Source: Myxococcus landrumus
Lineage (GTDB): Bacteria; Myxococcota; Myxococcia; Myxococcales; Myxococcaceae
Reading direction: 5' to 3'
Assembly (NCBI RefSeq): GCF_017301635.1
Contig: NZ_CP071091.1
Location: 3,794,001-3,858,000 of the forward strand
DNA length: 64,000 bases
Each line of letters opens with the position of its first letter. Within the stretch, counting starts at the first letter, position 1. The translations under genes and the position numbers were made by a program. This document shows, piece by piece, positions 53,601-62,900 of this stretch. The notes under the pieces were generated by a model. That model worked only from the letters and a program-made list of their open reading frames with translations, had not been told where the DNA came from and did no database searches.

Positions 53601-55399
53601 AGGCAGGCAACCTGTGGATCCTCGGCAGCCTGCTCGACCGCATCGCCACCACCTGTCTGCAGGAAGGGCGTCCCTGGTTCACGGTTGAAGACGTCGAGCG
53701 CGCGGTACAGCGTCTGGTCGAAGCGGATGATGCAGGCACCGAGACCACGCTCTGGAGCTATGTGCGCGATGTGCTCAACGAGAGCGATGACAAGAACGTC
53801 TGGCGTCCCTCGGAGGCGTTCCCCGTTGCGATGGCATGGGCCCATGTGCGCGCGCTGGGGGGAGAGCTTCCCAAGCTGCGCGTCGAGAAGGTGGACTTCA
53901 TCCATTTGACGCTCCAGGACTGGAGCCGCTCGTCCGACATCCAGAAGCAGCGCGTGGAGGACGCCTTCGCGCTTCTCCAACGGCAGCGCGTGCTTCGCAA
54001 GGATGACTCGTTCGACCTGCCGCTCCTCGAGCGACTCCTGCTCGCGCGTGCGAACGGCCCCGAACCCTTCGCCGATGAAACGGACCGTCGCTCCCTCAAC
54101 CGCCTCGGCCTCCGTCGGCTCGTCGCGCCGCCGGCGAGCGGGACCGAGAACACCCAGGGCGGACAGGCGAGTGTGTACGAAGGCATCTTCGATGGAAAAG
54201 CAGCGGCCGTCCGTCGGGTCCGGCTCACGGACTCCAAAGCGGAACAGCGATTCATCCGCGAGGTCTCCCTGCTCGAGCGCCTCAATGGGGCCTCGGGTGA
54301 TGCGGTTCGCGAGGCGCAGGCCCATCTTCCGCGCCTCTTCGGAACGGGCATCGACCTGTCTGCTCCAGAGGTAGGGTTGGTCGTCTATGAGTGGGTGGTG
54401 GGCACTCCCCTGGAAGCCCACCAGCTGACAGCCAATGGCGCGCTCCTGGTGTTGCAGGGCCTGACGCGTGCGCTGGCGGCGCTGCGCCACTGCGGCATCG
54501 TGCACCGGGACATCCGCCCGGCCAACGTCCTCATCCGCCGGAACAAGAGCGAGCCTGTCCTCATCGACTTTGGATTGAGTGTCGCCGTGGACCAGATTGC
54601 CAGGACGACAGCGCTCGCGGGGGTGGTGGAGTTCCTGCCAGCCGAGGTCCGCGAAATGGGCGCATCGGCATGGAGCCATGCCGGTGACATGTATTCCGTC
54701 GGGCGCACGCTCGCGGAGAGCCTCGCTGTTCCGGCGGCCTCGGATACGGACGTCATGGGCATCCTCCAATGGATGATGCGACCGGTGCCCGCGGAGCGAC
54801 CCTCGCCCCAGGCGGTGCTCGAACGCATCGATGCGCTCATCTCCGCGCGACAGGTGCAGCAACGGATGGTTGAGCTGCGACAAAGATTCACCGACGCACT
54901 CTCGGGGCTTGCCCCCGCGCTTCGTGAGGCCGCCCAGGGCTCCCTCGTCGACTTCGTCGCCGCGCAGAGCGGCATTGCCACACCGAAGCTCCGGCTGCTG
55001 CGTGCCTCCGAGTTCCTCGAGAATCTCGTCCAGGCCAAGGTCCGCCTGGACTATCCGGCCGTGGCTGAAATGATGGACGGGCCTCCGGCCCGCACATTCC
55101 TGAAGGCCATCTCTGAGTACCGGCCCAAGCTCCCCGCCGGGCTTCGCCCCCTGGCGGATTGTGAGTCCGCGCACACTGTGGGGGAGCTGCGCAATGCAGC
55201 GGCACATGGCGCACAAGCAGAGCTCATCATCGGGCGAGCGCATCGACAACTGCCTGCGAGCATCCGGAAGGGAAGCCCCTTGGACGATGCCGCCCAGCGA
55301 GCATTCCGCACCGCCATCGAAAACGTCAGCGACACGGTCGCCACGTTGCTCTCGAGACCCGCGGTGCGACAACTCATTCGAGAGTGGCTCACCTCCTGA
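50612..55399 (+). CDS. Cold-shock domain / P-loop ATPase / Ser-Thr kinase-like fusion protein
   Basis: This 1595-aa protein from MPTTGRVQVYFSDRNWGFV starts with a cold-shock domain at 1-66 (RNP1-like NWGFV, RNP2-like YFAHA). A Pro/Ala-rich linker and a long helical region (about 230-610) with coiled-coil character follow, then a strand-rich segment (about 640-760). A P-loop NTPase with GPRRMGKTT (about 808) and Walker B YVLLDEAQALF (about 893) follows, with winged-helix-like parts. The kinase domain spans about 1186-1410: GGQASVYEG, HRDIRPANVL, IDFGLS and PAE are present, but the beta-3 VAxK lysine position reads AAVRR, so Arg replaces Lys. A ~185-aa helical tail with HTVGELRNAAAHG ends the chain. 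There is no signal peptide. The upstream in-frame start at 50516 is less likely because the cold-shock domain begins at 50612. Its role is unknown; it lies near DISARM. Confidence 0.85.
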   Translation: MPTTGRVQVYFSDRNWGFVIGDDDTRYFAHAKQVETGQPLLAAGQRVEFTIQPHPKGPRAIQIRVLGGPADSTTARTPPVAPPHPNASPRAAPITTSPRIMPANPGHSAATPPPVMDRAAPSHTHSNEDVGRVAQMLGAFMGVGTELPSFALGNATARAPAFRAAAAELHLRASGRPVHADTSGLPVAVAEFLRAHGISREPQLTAKLRTLETVLSPLLRLVVSPARPEIHRAMLEHFTTAVRTAVLKPLPPRRPPPPPAPEPKAATAPPSPGAPASGPSESSAPSLSQLVGQHRRDVLEPRIQHVQKLLQDLQAVRNDFHATPMEHGTAAQLVRSLGEVQAGAEQAIAAAAELIASNQEGATRHLSAIEKLHTLFRSEGLNGLPPELLSELARPQDAERIASLMSAAAHSTSSVPAWLLTRWFGDATSLLDRVGLLLKRSTLHGEVVGVVEWVDSLPTASRQLLPQCAAPPPGSSVLDTLKETLEALLEQQRDDGQWKARLGSLKGLASETLLERLMAERNATTEALLSRTEGLARRVQLLEASLGPAAFGELREALRAWPENPVPDTLNSVEFAVERLEPELSRVQPSLAALLGLARKLRQPEVAPASPAPQDHKAPEPTPPEPGASIEHPLSRVQNNRTYTYSASLAWVAIPNQGYGVLRFPVRLKFDQAVERAAEWLVEFSTDLLNTIPAEWRRQYLTVLPLQVPVGASYRDFTVEVPVTAHNADLIAKERRNITLQFTASRGPQRITGSLHWQGLQRELPKYVSPLPITATRREMDRHPLGVEREFTRLCDLVTGGRKSFRVHGPRRMGKTTVIRALREHFAQSPHVFVLESVVASQYQTAAEVWEAVAQRLSQAFNRPVNLGKVLPPPEEAFDAVREAAREKGYSTIYVLLDEAQALFTLSSDPRRLGEALKARLESAWAQPSDTRATLLLGLVGQAHLPELMGANLLGAISDAVTADGIRADELNQLLRMTQGEIGLQSTTEAREVLARQAGNLWILGSLLDRIATTCLQEGRPWFTVEDVERAVQRLVEADDAGTETTLWSYVRDVLNESDDKNVWRPSEAFPVAMAWAHVRALGGELPKLRVEKVDFIHLTLQDWSRSSDIQKQRVEDAFALLQRQRVLRKDDSFDLPLLERLLLARANGPEPFADETDRRSLNRLGLRRLVAPPASGTENTQGGQASVYEGIFDGKAAAVRRVRLTDSKAEQRFIREVSLLERLNGASGDAVREAQAHLPRLFGTGIDLSAPEVGLVVYEWVVGTPLEAHQLTANGALLVLQGLTRALAALRHCGIVHRDIRPANVLIRRNKSEPVLIDFGLSVAVDQIARTTALAGVVEFLPAEVREMGASAWSHAGDMYSVGRTLAESLAVPAASDTDVMGILQWMMRPVPAERPSPQAVLERIDALISARQVQQRMVELRQRFTDALSGLAPALREAAQGSLVDFVAAQSGIATPKLRLLRASEFLENLVQAKVRLDYPAVAEMMDGPPARTFLKAISEYRPKLPAGLRPLADCESAHTVGELRNAAAHGAQAELIIGRAHRQLPASIRKGSPLDDAAQRAFRTAIENVSDTVATLLSRPAVRQLIREWLTS

Positions 55400-55555
55400 C
55401 GGTGGGCCCGACAAGAAGGGGGCGTGCGTCCCCCTGGCATTTCAACATCGAGAAGGCTCGCACCTGGTGTGGACGAACGGACCGCCAGGTCCAGGCAGCC
55501 ACGCTCGCTACCTGCCGATCAAAACCTCCGTGCCGCTGTACTAGAGTGCGGAGGC

Positions 55556-57190
55556 ATGCGCCTTTCCCTGCGTCGCTCTTGCGTCGTCCCGGTCCGAATT
55601 GTCTTGATGGCCTTGGTGTCGATGAGTGCCACCCTGTGGGGCTGCTCCTCGGATGACAAGCCATCCGTGCCCTCCTACACACTTCGAGCCCCGTCCGAGC
55701 CGACCCTGCGCTTCTCCCTGCAGAACACGACTCCCCTCGTCATCGAGGTGACACGCGAGGTGCCGTTCATCGGAGCCGTCGCTCTCACCGTGCAGGGCCT
55801 GCCTGCTCACATCAAGGTGGAGACCTCGCCGGTGTACGTGACGGAAGTAGAGAGGACGGGCACGCTCCAACTCCGCGTGGAGGAACTCGCGCCCTATGGG
55901 CGCTTCCCCATCCACGTCGTGGGGGAAAGCGCGGCGGGTCGCGTCGAACTGGATGCGATGGTGGAGGTCCAGCCGGGTCGGGCCGCCGCGGATGTCTCGT
56001 TCGGCACGGAGGGACTCGTGCTTCCGGCGCTGGGGCTTCCCTCGGTGAACATCCGGGACATGGCGGTGCAGCCGGATGGGAAGTGGATTCTCGTGGGCTC
56101 CACCGGCGCGGCGGGCTCCAGGGATGTGCTGGTGGCGCGCCTGCTGCCGGATGGAACTCCGGATGCCTCGTTCGGGCCCCAGGGCACCCGTGTCATCGAC
56201 GTGTGTGGCGGCGACGACGTGGGCGAGTCGGCCACCTTGCTCCCTGATGGGCGGATGGTGATCGCCGGGAGCGCCGTCGCCGACACGAATGGTTGCACGG
56301 CGCTCAAACGTCAGAGCCTGCTGCTCGTACGACTCACCGCCTCGGGGGCGCTCGACTCCACCTTCGGAAACGCCGGGGTGTGGACCTTCCAGCACACCCG
56401 GGGCACCTCCACGCTGAATTCGGTCGCCGTGGACTCCCAGGGACGCTTCGTCGGCGCGGGGACGGTGAATGGGACGGACTCGGACCAGGTGATGGTGCGC
56501 CTGTTGCCGACGGGCCAACTCGACCCCTCCTTTGGCACCGACGGGCAGGTCCTCGAGAATTATGGCCAGGGCGACACAGCGCGCGCCGTGCTGGTGCTCG
56601 CGGACGATTCGCTGATCCTGGGCGGGTCGACGTACGCGCACGCCGACGGCATGACGCTCCGGCGCTATCGGGTGAACGGAGAGCGGGACCTCACTTTCAA
56701 CTTCGTCCCACGCGCCTCCTCCTACGCCAAGTATGGTCCCAGGAAGTTGTATCCGGTGGCGGGAGGCAAGGTGCTGGTGGTCGCGGGCACCTCCGGTGGT
56801 GAGCACGGCACGGACTATGGAGTGGCGCTGGTCGAGCTCGACGCGACGACGGGCGCCTTGGACACGTCCTTCGGCTCACAGGGGTACCAGAGCGCCAGCA
56901 CACCGCCCGGTTACGGGAGGGATATGCTGGCGGGCTCGGGAGTGCTCGCGGGGGGCGAAATCGCGGTGGCCACCCTGGACCCATCCAAAGTCGGCGGCTC
57001 GGAGATAGGGCTCGTCCACATCTCCGCGAACGGGACGAAGCTGCGCAGTCACCGCCCGGACTTGTCTGGAGCTCAGCAGCCCCTGGCCGCGGTGGTCGAC
57101 GCGGAGGGGTTCTTCCGGGTCGCGGGCCTGCACACGGCACCTGGGGCGTCCGAGGCGGTCCCCTTCGTGACGCGCTTCTGGCCCTACTGA
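55556..57190 (+). CDS. Lipoprotein with delta-60 repeat beta-propeller
   Basis: This 544-aa protein from MRLSLRRSCVVPVRIVLM has a lipoprotein signal ending ATLWGC. An N-terminal beta-sandwich (about 35-140) is followed by about seven delta-60 repeats, seen as DASFGPQGTRV, DSTFGNAGVW, DPSFGTDGQV and DTSFGSQGYQ with intervening LPDGRMVIAGS-type strands. GGAGG stands directly before the ATG. The protein should be on the cell surface or in the outer membrane; such propellers are typical of large secreted myxobacterial proteins and have no assigned activity. It is on the same strand as the kinase fusion (156-bp gap) and convergent with the DISARM operon. Confidence 0.88.
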   Translation: MRLSLRRSCVVPVRIVLMALVSMSATLWGCSSDDKPSVPSYTLRAPSEPTLRFSLQNTTPLVIEVTREVPFIGAVALTVQGLPAHIKVETSPVYVTEVERTGTLQLRVEELAPYGRFPIHVVGESAAGRVELDAMVEVQPGRAAADVSFGTEGLVLPALGLPSVNIRDMAVQPDGKWILVGSTGAAGSRDVLVARLLPDGTPDASFGPQGTRVIDVCGGDDVGESATLLPDGRMVIAGSAVADTNGCTALKRQSLLLVRLTASGALDSTFGNAGVWTFQHTRGTSTLNSVAVDSQGRFVGAGTVNGTDSDQVMVRLLPTGQLDPSFGTDGQVLENYGQGDTARAVLVLADDSLILGGSTYAHADGMTLRRYRVNGERDLTFNFVPRASSYAKYGPRKLYPVAGGKVLVVAGTSGGEHGTDYGVALVELDATTGALDTSFGSQGYQSASTPPGYGRDMLAGSGVLAGGEIAVATLDPSKVGGSEIGLVHISANGTKLRSHRPDLSGAQQPLAAVVDAEGFFRVAGLHTAPGASEAVPFVTRFWPY

Positions 57191-57378
57191 GCGAACACTG
57201 CGCCGCCTCCACGCCCGTGAGCTTTCGAACAGGCGGGAGCGCGGCCCCGGGCCGCGTTGACTCGCCTGGCCCCCTCCGAGAATGCGCGCTCCCGAGCCCG
57301 TGGAGCCCCGCACGAACCTGCTGACCCGCATGAAGCTCAGCAGGCGGAGCCCCCCAGAGACGCGTCTGCCATGTCGAA

Positions 57379-58065
57379 TCAGGCGACCCGTGAGAACCAC
57401 TCCCCCGTGGAGAACTGGGACTCCAGCACCGCGGCCAGGTGCGTGTCCTCCAACAGCACGCCCACTTCGATGTTCCGTGTCTGTCCCCGGTTCGTGAAGT
57501 TCGCGGACGTCACGAAGACCCACCGTGCGTCCACCACGACGCACTTCGCATGCAGGCTGGCGAAGACACCCCTCTGGGGTGAGAAGCCGTGGCACTCCGG
57601 AAAGGGCGGACCGAAGGGCCAGTGCTCCCGCAGGAACGTCGCGGCCAGCGGTGCGCTCGCATAGAGCCTGCAACTCACGCCGCGATGGAGGGCCTGATGC
57701 AGCGGCCCCAGCACGTCCGCCGCATGGTCGAACGTGAACCCAGCCACCAGCACCGTGCTCGTGGCCTTGTGGAACAGGTCCGCCAGCACCACCGCCGTGT
57801 CGCGAGCGCCGCTCCAGCGGGCCTCCGGCCCCGTCCAGACCAGCTCTGGCCGCCGGGCACCCGCGCGCCGCTCCACGAGCACCGCGTCCAGCAACACCAG
57901 CGTCCCCTCCCGTCCCAGCGCGTTCAACGCCGCGACCTCCCCCGTCAGCCGCTCCAGTCCCTCTCCCTGGAGCGCCAGTCGGGACAACGGAAATCCGAGC
58001 CGCCGCGTGCCCACCCCGGCCTTCAGCCGCTCCAGGTCCAACGTCGCCACGCCGCTCAGGTCCAC
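57379..58065 (-). CDS. drmC: DISARM protein DrmC (phospholipase D-like)
   Basis: In this 228-aa protein, the C-terminal half carries the phospholipase D signature SLHAKCVVVDARWVFVTSAN, that is HxKxxxxD followed by the Ser/Asn pair, as in DrmC. An earlier segment, ADLFHKATSTVLVAGFTFDH, is typical of these proteins. The GTG start overlaps the end of drmB (58056-58065), so translation is coupled. DrmC is the last gene of DISARM operons and is reported to be dispensable for defence in the studied system; its nuclease or lipase activity is not established. Position, size and motif together make the call strong. Confidence 0.9.
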   Translation of the reverse strand: MDLSGVATLDLERLKAGVGTRRLGFPLSRLALQGEGLERLTGEVAALNALGREGTLVLLDAVLVERRAGARRPELVWTGPEARWSGARDTAVVLADLFHKATSTVLVAGFTFDHAADVLGPLHQALHRGVSCRLYASAPLAATFLREHWPFGPPFPECHGFSPQRGVFASLHAKCVVVDARWVFVTSANFTNRGQTRNIEVGVLLEDTHLAAVLESQFSTGEWFSRVA

Positions 58066-59903
58066 GGCATCTTCAGGAAGGCGACGTCCTCGTGGCCCAA
58101 CGTGGGCACGACGAGCGCGCGATCCAGGTACTGGTTGAAGCGCTCGCAGGAGCACTCGGGGAGGAAGAGGCACCCGTGGCACGCGGCGCCCTCCAGGTCG
58201 CGGTCATCACGGCCCGTGGGTTCGTGATGCGCGCAGACCGGGTCGTTGGAGCAGAGGCGCGCGTCCTCCAGCGCTCGGGCCAGGTGCTGCCCCAATCGCC
58301 GGCCCTCCTCCACCAGGCCGCCCAGCGTGCCTTCCGCGCCCGTGGTGCCGGTCATCAACAGGATGCCCGCCATGGGGACGGCGTCGCTGTGCGGCGCACA
58401 GTAGAGCCGCTCGCGGATGGAGCTCGCGGGATAGCCACACTCCAGCGCCACCTCCGTCATCACCAGGTGCGCCAGCGAATGGAGCAGGTAGAGCCGCACG
58501 CCCGGAAAGGGGAGCTTCGAACCGGAGCCCTGCTTCCAGCGCTCATATCCCGCCCGGAGCACCTCCTCGCGCCGCAGCACGGGCTCGGACATCTCCCAGG
58601 CATGCACCTGCTGCTCGTCGAGCACCAGCAGCATGCCCTCGCCCTGCATCTCCGTGACGGGGACCCAGTCCCGGTGAAGCGACATCGGCGCGAGCGCCAC
58701 GTCCAGGTCGTAGCGGCCCTGGAGGTCCTTCGACAGGGGCTCCAGCCGCGTGAAGCCGACCTGGGCCTGGACCTCCCGCAGCCGCCGCGCCAGCACCACG
58801 CGTTCGACCAGCGAGGGCAGCCCGTGGGGCCGAGCGATGCGCCGGGCCCAGAAGACCTCGGTGCGGTCCCGAGGCATCTCGCCAGGCTTCTCCTGGGGCT
58901 GCGCGAGGAACTGGAGCCACTCCGCGGTGCGAATCTCCGGGACGACTTCGGGCGTGTGCTCGCGCTCCGCCATGATGGCCGCGAGCACCTCCGCGTTGGA
59001 GGCGGAGCCGAGCGCCGCCTGCACCTGGGCAATGGTCCGGAAGGCCGGCAGGGTCTCCGCGGTGGCGGACTGGAGGATGCTCCACGCGGACTGCACCTTG
59101 CGCCGGAGCGACTCCGGTTCAGGGATGGTGATGGCGCTGGTGGTCTGCGCGAAGTAGCCGTTGCTGGCGGTGCGGACCAGCAGCCGCTGCTTCTCGTCGC
59201 AGCGCTCCCGCGCCTCCAAGCCCAGCCAGGGCCGCTCCCCGTCGCAGGGGGCTTGCTGCTCCTTGTGTGTCATGTCGATGAGGCGCCTGCGTTTGCCGCA
59301 CGTCGAGCACACGACCTCGATGTCACTGAAGTCCCCGCTCACGCCCTCCTCGAACTTGAGCTGTGGGGCGTCGCAAGGTTTGCGCTCGTGCATCCACCAG
59401 GTCCAGTCGATGTCCGACAGGTGCCCCCGCGGACAGGCCGCGACGAAGCGCACGGGCACGCAGCGCTCGGGCTTCGCGTCCACCCCCGCGCAGCGGTGGC
59501 GGTACTCCTGGTTCACGCGCTCCAGGCTGTTGGCCCGTACCAGCGTGCGGCAGTGGGGGTTCTGGCAGACGAACCAGCGCGGAAACTCATACACCTGGAT
59601 GCCGCAGGACTCCGTCGGCTCTCGCTCATCCCCAGCGGGAGGCTTGCGGAAGGGGGCCTCCTTGCTGAGCGGCCACTTGTTGCGGTGGTAGAGCGGCTCG
59701 ACGATCTCCAGCAGTCGTGGCTCGTTGACCACCTCGCCCTGGTCTTTGAGACGCCAGAAGTCCAGGCCCCCCACGAGGACCGCGTCATTCAACAGGTCCA
59801 GCATGCTGCCCGGACCGAAGGTGGAGACCACCTGGCTCTGGCGCACGCGCCCATCCGGCGGCCGCGTCGAGCGAGCCTTCGTCCACTTCCTACGGTTCGT
59901 CAC
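58056..59903 (-). CDS. drmB: DISARM protein DrmB (DUF1998)
   Basis: This 615-aa protein from GTG (VTNRRKWTKARSTRPPDG) has the conserved opening RQSQVVSTFGPGSMLDLLND of DrmB. Zinc-ligand cysteine pairs are in FVCQNPHCRTL, VVCSTCGKRRR and the final CHGCLFLPECSCE region of the DUF1998 domain, with YLLHSLAHLVMTEVALECGY before it. DrmB acts with the DrmA helicase to form the DrmAB complex that recognises invading DNA. The start overlaps the last codons of drmA and is preceded by GAGGAGG inside that gene. The upstream continuation of the frame is a shadow of drmA. Confidence 0.94.
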   Translation of the reverse strand: MTNRRKWTKARSTRPPDGRVRQSQVVSTFGPGSMLDLLNDAVLVGGLDFWRLKDQGEVVNEPRLLEIVEPLYHRNKWPLSKEAPFRKPPAGDEREPTESCGIQVYEFPRWFVCQNPHCRTLVRANSLERVNQEYRHRCAGVDAKPERCVPVRFVAACPRGHLSDIDWTWWMHERKPCDAPQLKFEEGVSGDFSDIEVVCSTCGKRRRLIDMTHKEQQAPCDGERPWLGLEARERCDEKQRLLVRTASNGYFAQTTSAITIPEPESLRRKVQSAWSILQSATAETLPAFRTIAQVQAALGSASNAEVLAAIMAEREHTPEVVPEIRTAEWLQFLAQPQEKPGEMPRDRTEVFWARRIARPHGLPSLVERVVLARRLREVQAQVGFTRLEPLSKDLQGRYDLDVALAPMSLHRDWVPVTEMQGEGMLLVLDEQQVHAWEMSEPVLRREEVLRAGYERWKQGSGSKLPFPGVRLYLLHSLAHLVMTEVALECGYPASSIRERLYCAPHSDAVPMAGILLMTGTTGAEGTLGGLVEEGRRLGQHLARALEDARLCSNDPVCAHHEPTGRDDRDLEGAACHGCLFLPECSCERFNQYLDRALVVPTLGHEDVAFLKMPWT

Positions 59904-62900
59904 GTGGCACCTCCTCCGTCGCTGCCTTCGGGGCGCGGTAGCCGCCCAGGGGTTGCCGTGAAATCCACAGGTGCACCGAGGACTCCACATCCCGCATGGA
60001 CGTGGGCGCGTCGAACTTGAGCTCGTCCTGGGTGAGGTTGACGGTGGAGTCCAGGAAGCCGCGCAGCAGGGGCTTGAGCCCCTTCCCCGCCGGGTCGTAG
60101 GGCGAGTACGCGCGCTGGGCGGCGTCCTTCTTCGCCTGCTCGATGATGTTGAGCCACGAGTCGAGCAGGCTTCGCGCGCGCTGCATCACGATGCGGCTGG
60201 CGCGCTCCGACTCCTCCTTGGGCAGCCCTCGGCCCGCGCGCTTCGCCAGGGTTTCGAGCGCCTGCTCCAGCGCGTCCCGGTGCGACTGCAGGGACTTCCA
60301 CTCCAGGGGCGCGGTCATGGCGGTGTCCAGCAGTCGGCCCAGCGCGACCACCACGCCCGCGAGTCCCCGGTCGAGCGCCGGTGCCGAGAAAGGTGTCACC
60401 GAGGTGGCTTCGACGAAGCGATAGAACGACTCGTGATACGTCCCGAAGCGCTCGTAATGGCTGCGGTCTCGGGGCTTGGCCGCGTTGAGGCACGTCACCA
60501 CGAGGCCGGGCTTGTTCAGCTTGCGTCCCACGCGGCTGGACGCCTGGATGTACTCGCTGGTCGTCTTGGGTTGTCCGGCCACGACCATGAGTCCCAACCG
60601 GTCGATGTCCACGCCGACGGAGATCATGTTGCTGGCGAGCACGACGTCGATGCTCTGGGGCTGACCGTGCGTCAGCTCCAGGCGGTTCTTCGACGCCTTG
60701 ATGTCGGCGGTCTTCTCCCGGCTGGTCAGCTCGATGGGCTCGCCACGGATGGTCCTGCCCCGGTACCAGGGGTGCTCGGCATCCTTGCTGAAGTCCTCTG
60801 GACGACGGCGGACGCGGTCCATCACCAGTCGGCGCACTTCGTCCTCGACCAGCCGGCGCATGCCGCCCAGTTCGCGCAGGCTGTTGAAGTAGCCGACGAG
60901 CGTCAGGTACGGGTCCGCGCTCACGGCGCCGTGAAGTTGTTCGCCGCGCGCGGCGGCGGCGAGAAGGCTGACGTAGACGCGCAGCAGGATGGCCTTCATG
61001 GGCCTGCCGGGTGCCGCGACGCCCAGGTATTGGCGTGCGCCCTTCTTGCCCACGGAGGCGAAGAACGTCTCGGAGGCGTCCACGCCTGGCGGAGGGAAGA
61101 GCGCGACGTCCCGTCCATAGAGGCGACTCACCTGTTGCCGGGAGCGGCGGACGGTGGCGGTGGAGGCCACGAGCTTCGCCCGGGGCGCGAGCGTCAGGAC
61201 GGCCCCTTCGTAGAGGCCCACCATGGAGCCGAGCGGTCCGGAGATGAGGTGCAGCTCGTCCTGCACGATGAGCTCCGGAGGAGGCAGCCCCTTCGGGAGC
61301 GTCACGAGCGCCGCCTTCACGTCCGCGGCATCGTTGCACGGGCCGACGAAGCGCTTCCCGGTGCGCCCCAGGACGCGGCCGAAGAGCAGCCCCGTCTCTC
61401 CGCGCCACGGCAGCATGGCGAACTTGTCCACGGTGGCGACGAGGAAGCACGGCAGCTCCCGGTAGATCTGCTCATCGACGAAGAGGACGGGGAGCCCTTC
61501 CGGGTTGCGGCCCAGGTTGAAGGCGCACGCGATGTTGGCGCAGCCGACGAGCACCTCCTCGGGTTTGGATTTGGACGGCCGGAGGATGAAGCACTCCCGT
61601 TCGAACGGAGTGGCGCACCAGGGGCAGGTGGCGAGGGGGAACGGAGATTGCGCGCGGGCGCTGTTGTCGTTCTTGTACTCGGTGATTTGCGTGGAGGCCT
61701 GCTCCAGCGTGTTGGCGGTCGCGGAGCGGCCGACCCACAGTCCGATGGAGAAGCGCACGGCGCCGAGACGTTTCGGCTCTTGCTGGCGGAGGATTTCGAG
61801 CGCGCAGATGAGTGTCGCGGCGCGGCCGAGCTGGTCGAGGGTGAGCAGCCGCAGTGTGTAGCGCAGCAGCACGGCCACGCCCAGGCCGCCGTGAAGATGG
61901 GCCTGCCCTCGGAGGCGGCGCAGGAGCAAGGTGAAGGCAATGAGTCCCAGATAGGCCTGCGTCTTTCCGCCGCCGGTGGGGAAGAAGATGAGCTCGACGA
62001 GCTCTCGGTCCGCGTGGCCTTCGTGCTCGACGGAGGGGAGATTGAGCAGGATGAAGGCGAGCTGGAAGAGACGCCATCGAGGCGCTTCTTCTTGCCGAAC
62101 CTTGCGTTCGGCTTGGGCCATGACGCTGTTCATCCAGCGGAAGGAGTCGAAGGCGAGAGGCTCCCGAGCCAGGAGTTGGATGCCCTCCTCGATGCGGTCG
62201 GCCGCACGTCGAGCCCGGCGGATGAGCTCATCCCGAGTCTCCTCGCGGCGTTCGCTGCCGACAGCGAGCGTGGCCTGGGTGGCCACCCATTCACGGTAGG
62301 TCCGGACCAGGGGGAGCAGGGCCGCGACGGCCTCCGAGGGGGTCGTGAACGCGGAGAGCTGCTCCATGCCCACCGTGACTTCGTCAATCTGCCGCGCTTC
62401 GACAGGGAGCACCTCGACGCGTGGCAGCCAGTCCGTTTCCACGCGGGTGACGGGGACGGAGGTGGATGGAACGCGCACGGAAATGCCGTGACCCACGGCC
62501 CACCGCTGGCGGTCGCGGAACTGGAGGTCGTTGACGCGGTCGTCGTCGTCTTCGCTGCTGATGTCGCTGGAGTCCTGTCGGCTGACGAAGCCTTGCTCGC
62601 AGACCAGTGCGAGGTGGGTCTGGAAGGTATAGGCCTCGTCCCGGTCGGCGGAGGTGCTGGTAGGCGGGCGCGCGTTGACGAGGAAGATGGCGACCGCGAG
62701 CTCGCCTTCGTGCGTCTTCTCCACGTGGCCTTCCAGGCACAGGCCCCGACTGTCCTGGAGGACCAATCCTTCCCGCAGCGCCGCGTCGTTCAGGGACAGG
62801 GTGACGGTGCGTTGGTGGAAGGAGCGGCTCCAGTGCTTGCGCCCCTCTGCTTCGATGCGCTGGTAATCCGCCCAGCAGACATGAGCAGTGAGCTGGGTTG

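Noticed and set aside
57239..57256. GC palindrome CGCGGCCCCGGGCCGCG between convergent genes considered as a terminator
   Set aside because: The centre leaves almost no loop and no T-run follows; GC-rich palindromes of this size arise easily by chance here.
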